Source of the DNA: an uncultured Dorea sp.
GTDB taxonomy: Bacteria > Bacillota_A > Clostridia > Lachnospirales > Lachnospiraceae
Reading direction: 5' to 3'
Length of the DNA stretch: 64,000 bases
NCBI GenBank assembly: GCA_910579015.1
Contig: CAJTRO010000003.1
Location: 91,159-155,158, forward strand
The notes under the pieces were generated by a model. The model was not told the origin of the DNA and did no database searches. It saw only the letters and a list, made by a program, of their open reading frames with translations. The translations under genes were made by a program, and so were the position numbers. This document shows positions 63,943-64,000 of this stretch, piece after piece; position 1 is the stretch's first letter, and every line of letters starts with the position of its first letter.

Positions 63943-64000
63943 CTGGTGGTTGGAGTGTTGGTACCATTGCTGGTTTGAGAGTAGTGTAATTTTTTATGGT
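63943..64000 (+). CRISPR. Edge of a type II CRISPR array: 30-nt spacer-like segment and truncated first repeat
   Basis: The last 28 nt (63973-64000) begin GTTTGAGAGTAGTGTAAT and end at ATGGT, matching the 36-nt type II repeats of Clostridia (GTTT...AAAC form). The 30 nt before it (63943-63972) separate it from the anti-repeat copy at 63907-63942, which ends AGTAAAAC. Thirty nt is the usual type II spacer length, so this could be a true spacer or the 5' part of the tracrRNA gene. Only one intact-looking repeat is visible because the window stops. Confidence 0.72.

Overview
The window looks like chromosomal DNA of an anaerobic, low-to-mid-GC Firmicute, most likely a Lachnospiraceae (Clostridium cluster XIVa) member. 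The grounds are the selenoprotein glycine reductase operon, the housekeeping order dGTPase-dnaG-rpoD-trmK-Nif3-uridine kinase, strong AAGGAGG ribosome binding sites, DUF1292 and TraX-family proteins, and a type II CRISPR repeat of Clostridia type at the right edge. The species cannot be fixed from the sequence alone.

Region 1 (1-8870): a glycine riboswitch with a downstream remnant ('ghost') aptamer and an intrinsic terminator precedes grdX-grdE-grdB-trxB-trxA-grdA-grdC-grdD. GrdB and GrdA each contain one in-frame TGA read as selenocysteine. The operon reduces glycine to acetyl phosphate with electrons from the thioredoxin pair, and is likely switched on by glycine.

Region 2 (8992-31994): mostly housekeeping and hypothetical genes. 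They include a membrane-anchored leucine-rich-repeat protein, a GNAT/threonine-exporter fusion with its partner ThrE subunit, a degenerate sirtuin, gltX, a UvrD-type helicase, DUF1292, an orphan sugar-binding lipoprotein, a GH13 protein that has lost its catalytic acids, TraX, DUF5662, a tRNA-Leu with anticodon AAG, a Uma2 nuclease-like protein, a two-domain PPK2, dgt, dnaG, rpoD, trmK, a Nif3-like protein, a uridine-kinase-like protein and a PucR-type regulator.

Region 3 (30306-59291): a large purine/allantoin (ureide) catabolic island. It holds two allantoate amidohydrolase-like enzymes, two allantoinase/hydantoinase-like enzymes, two NCS1 permeases, AllE, AllD, a fused AllF-AllG protein, a separate AllH-like DUF2877 protein, carbamate kinase and a lactate-permease-family carrier. 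The inferred route is allantoin > allantoate > ureidoglycine > ureidoglycolate > oxalurate > oxamate + carbamoyl phosphate > ATP + CO2 + NH3. Less expected members are a DAO-family flavoprotein with its own EtfB/EtfA, an XRE-GntR fusion regulator, a divergent GcvPA/GcvPB pair without GcvH/GcvT, and an NAD-kinase/AcoX-like protein. Two promoters of the island share a 13-nt operator-like element at the same distance from their -10 boxes.

Region 4 (59300-64000): a chemotaxis receptor, a small hypothetical gene, a nitroreductase, a WYL-domain regulator and, at the very edge, a minus-strand tracrRNA gene facing the first 28 nt of a type II CRISPR repeat. The cas genes, if present, lie outside the window.
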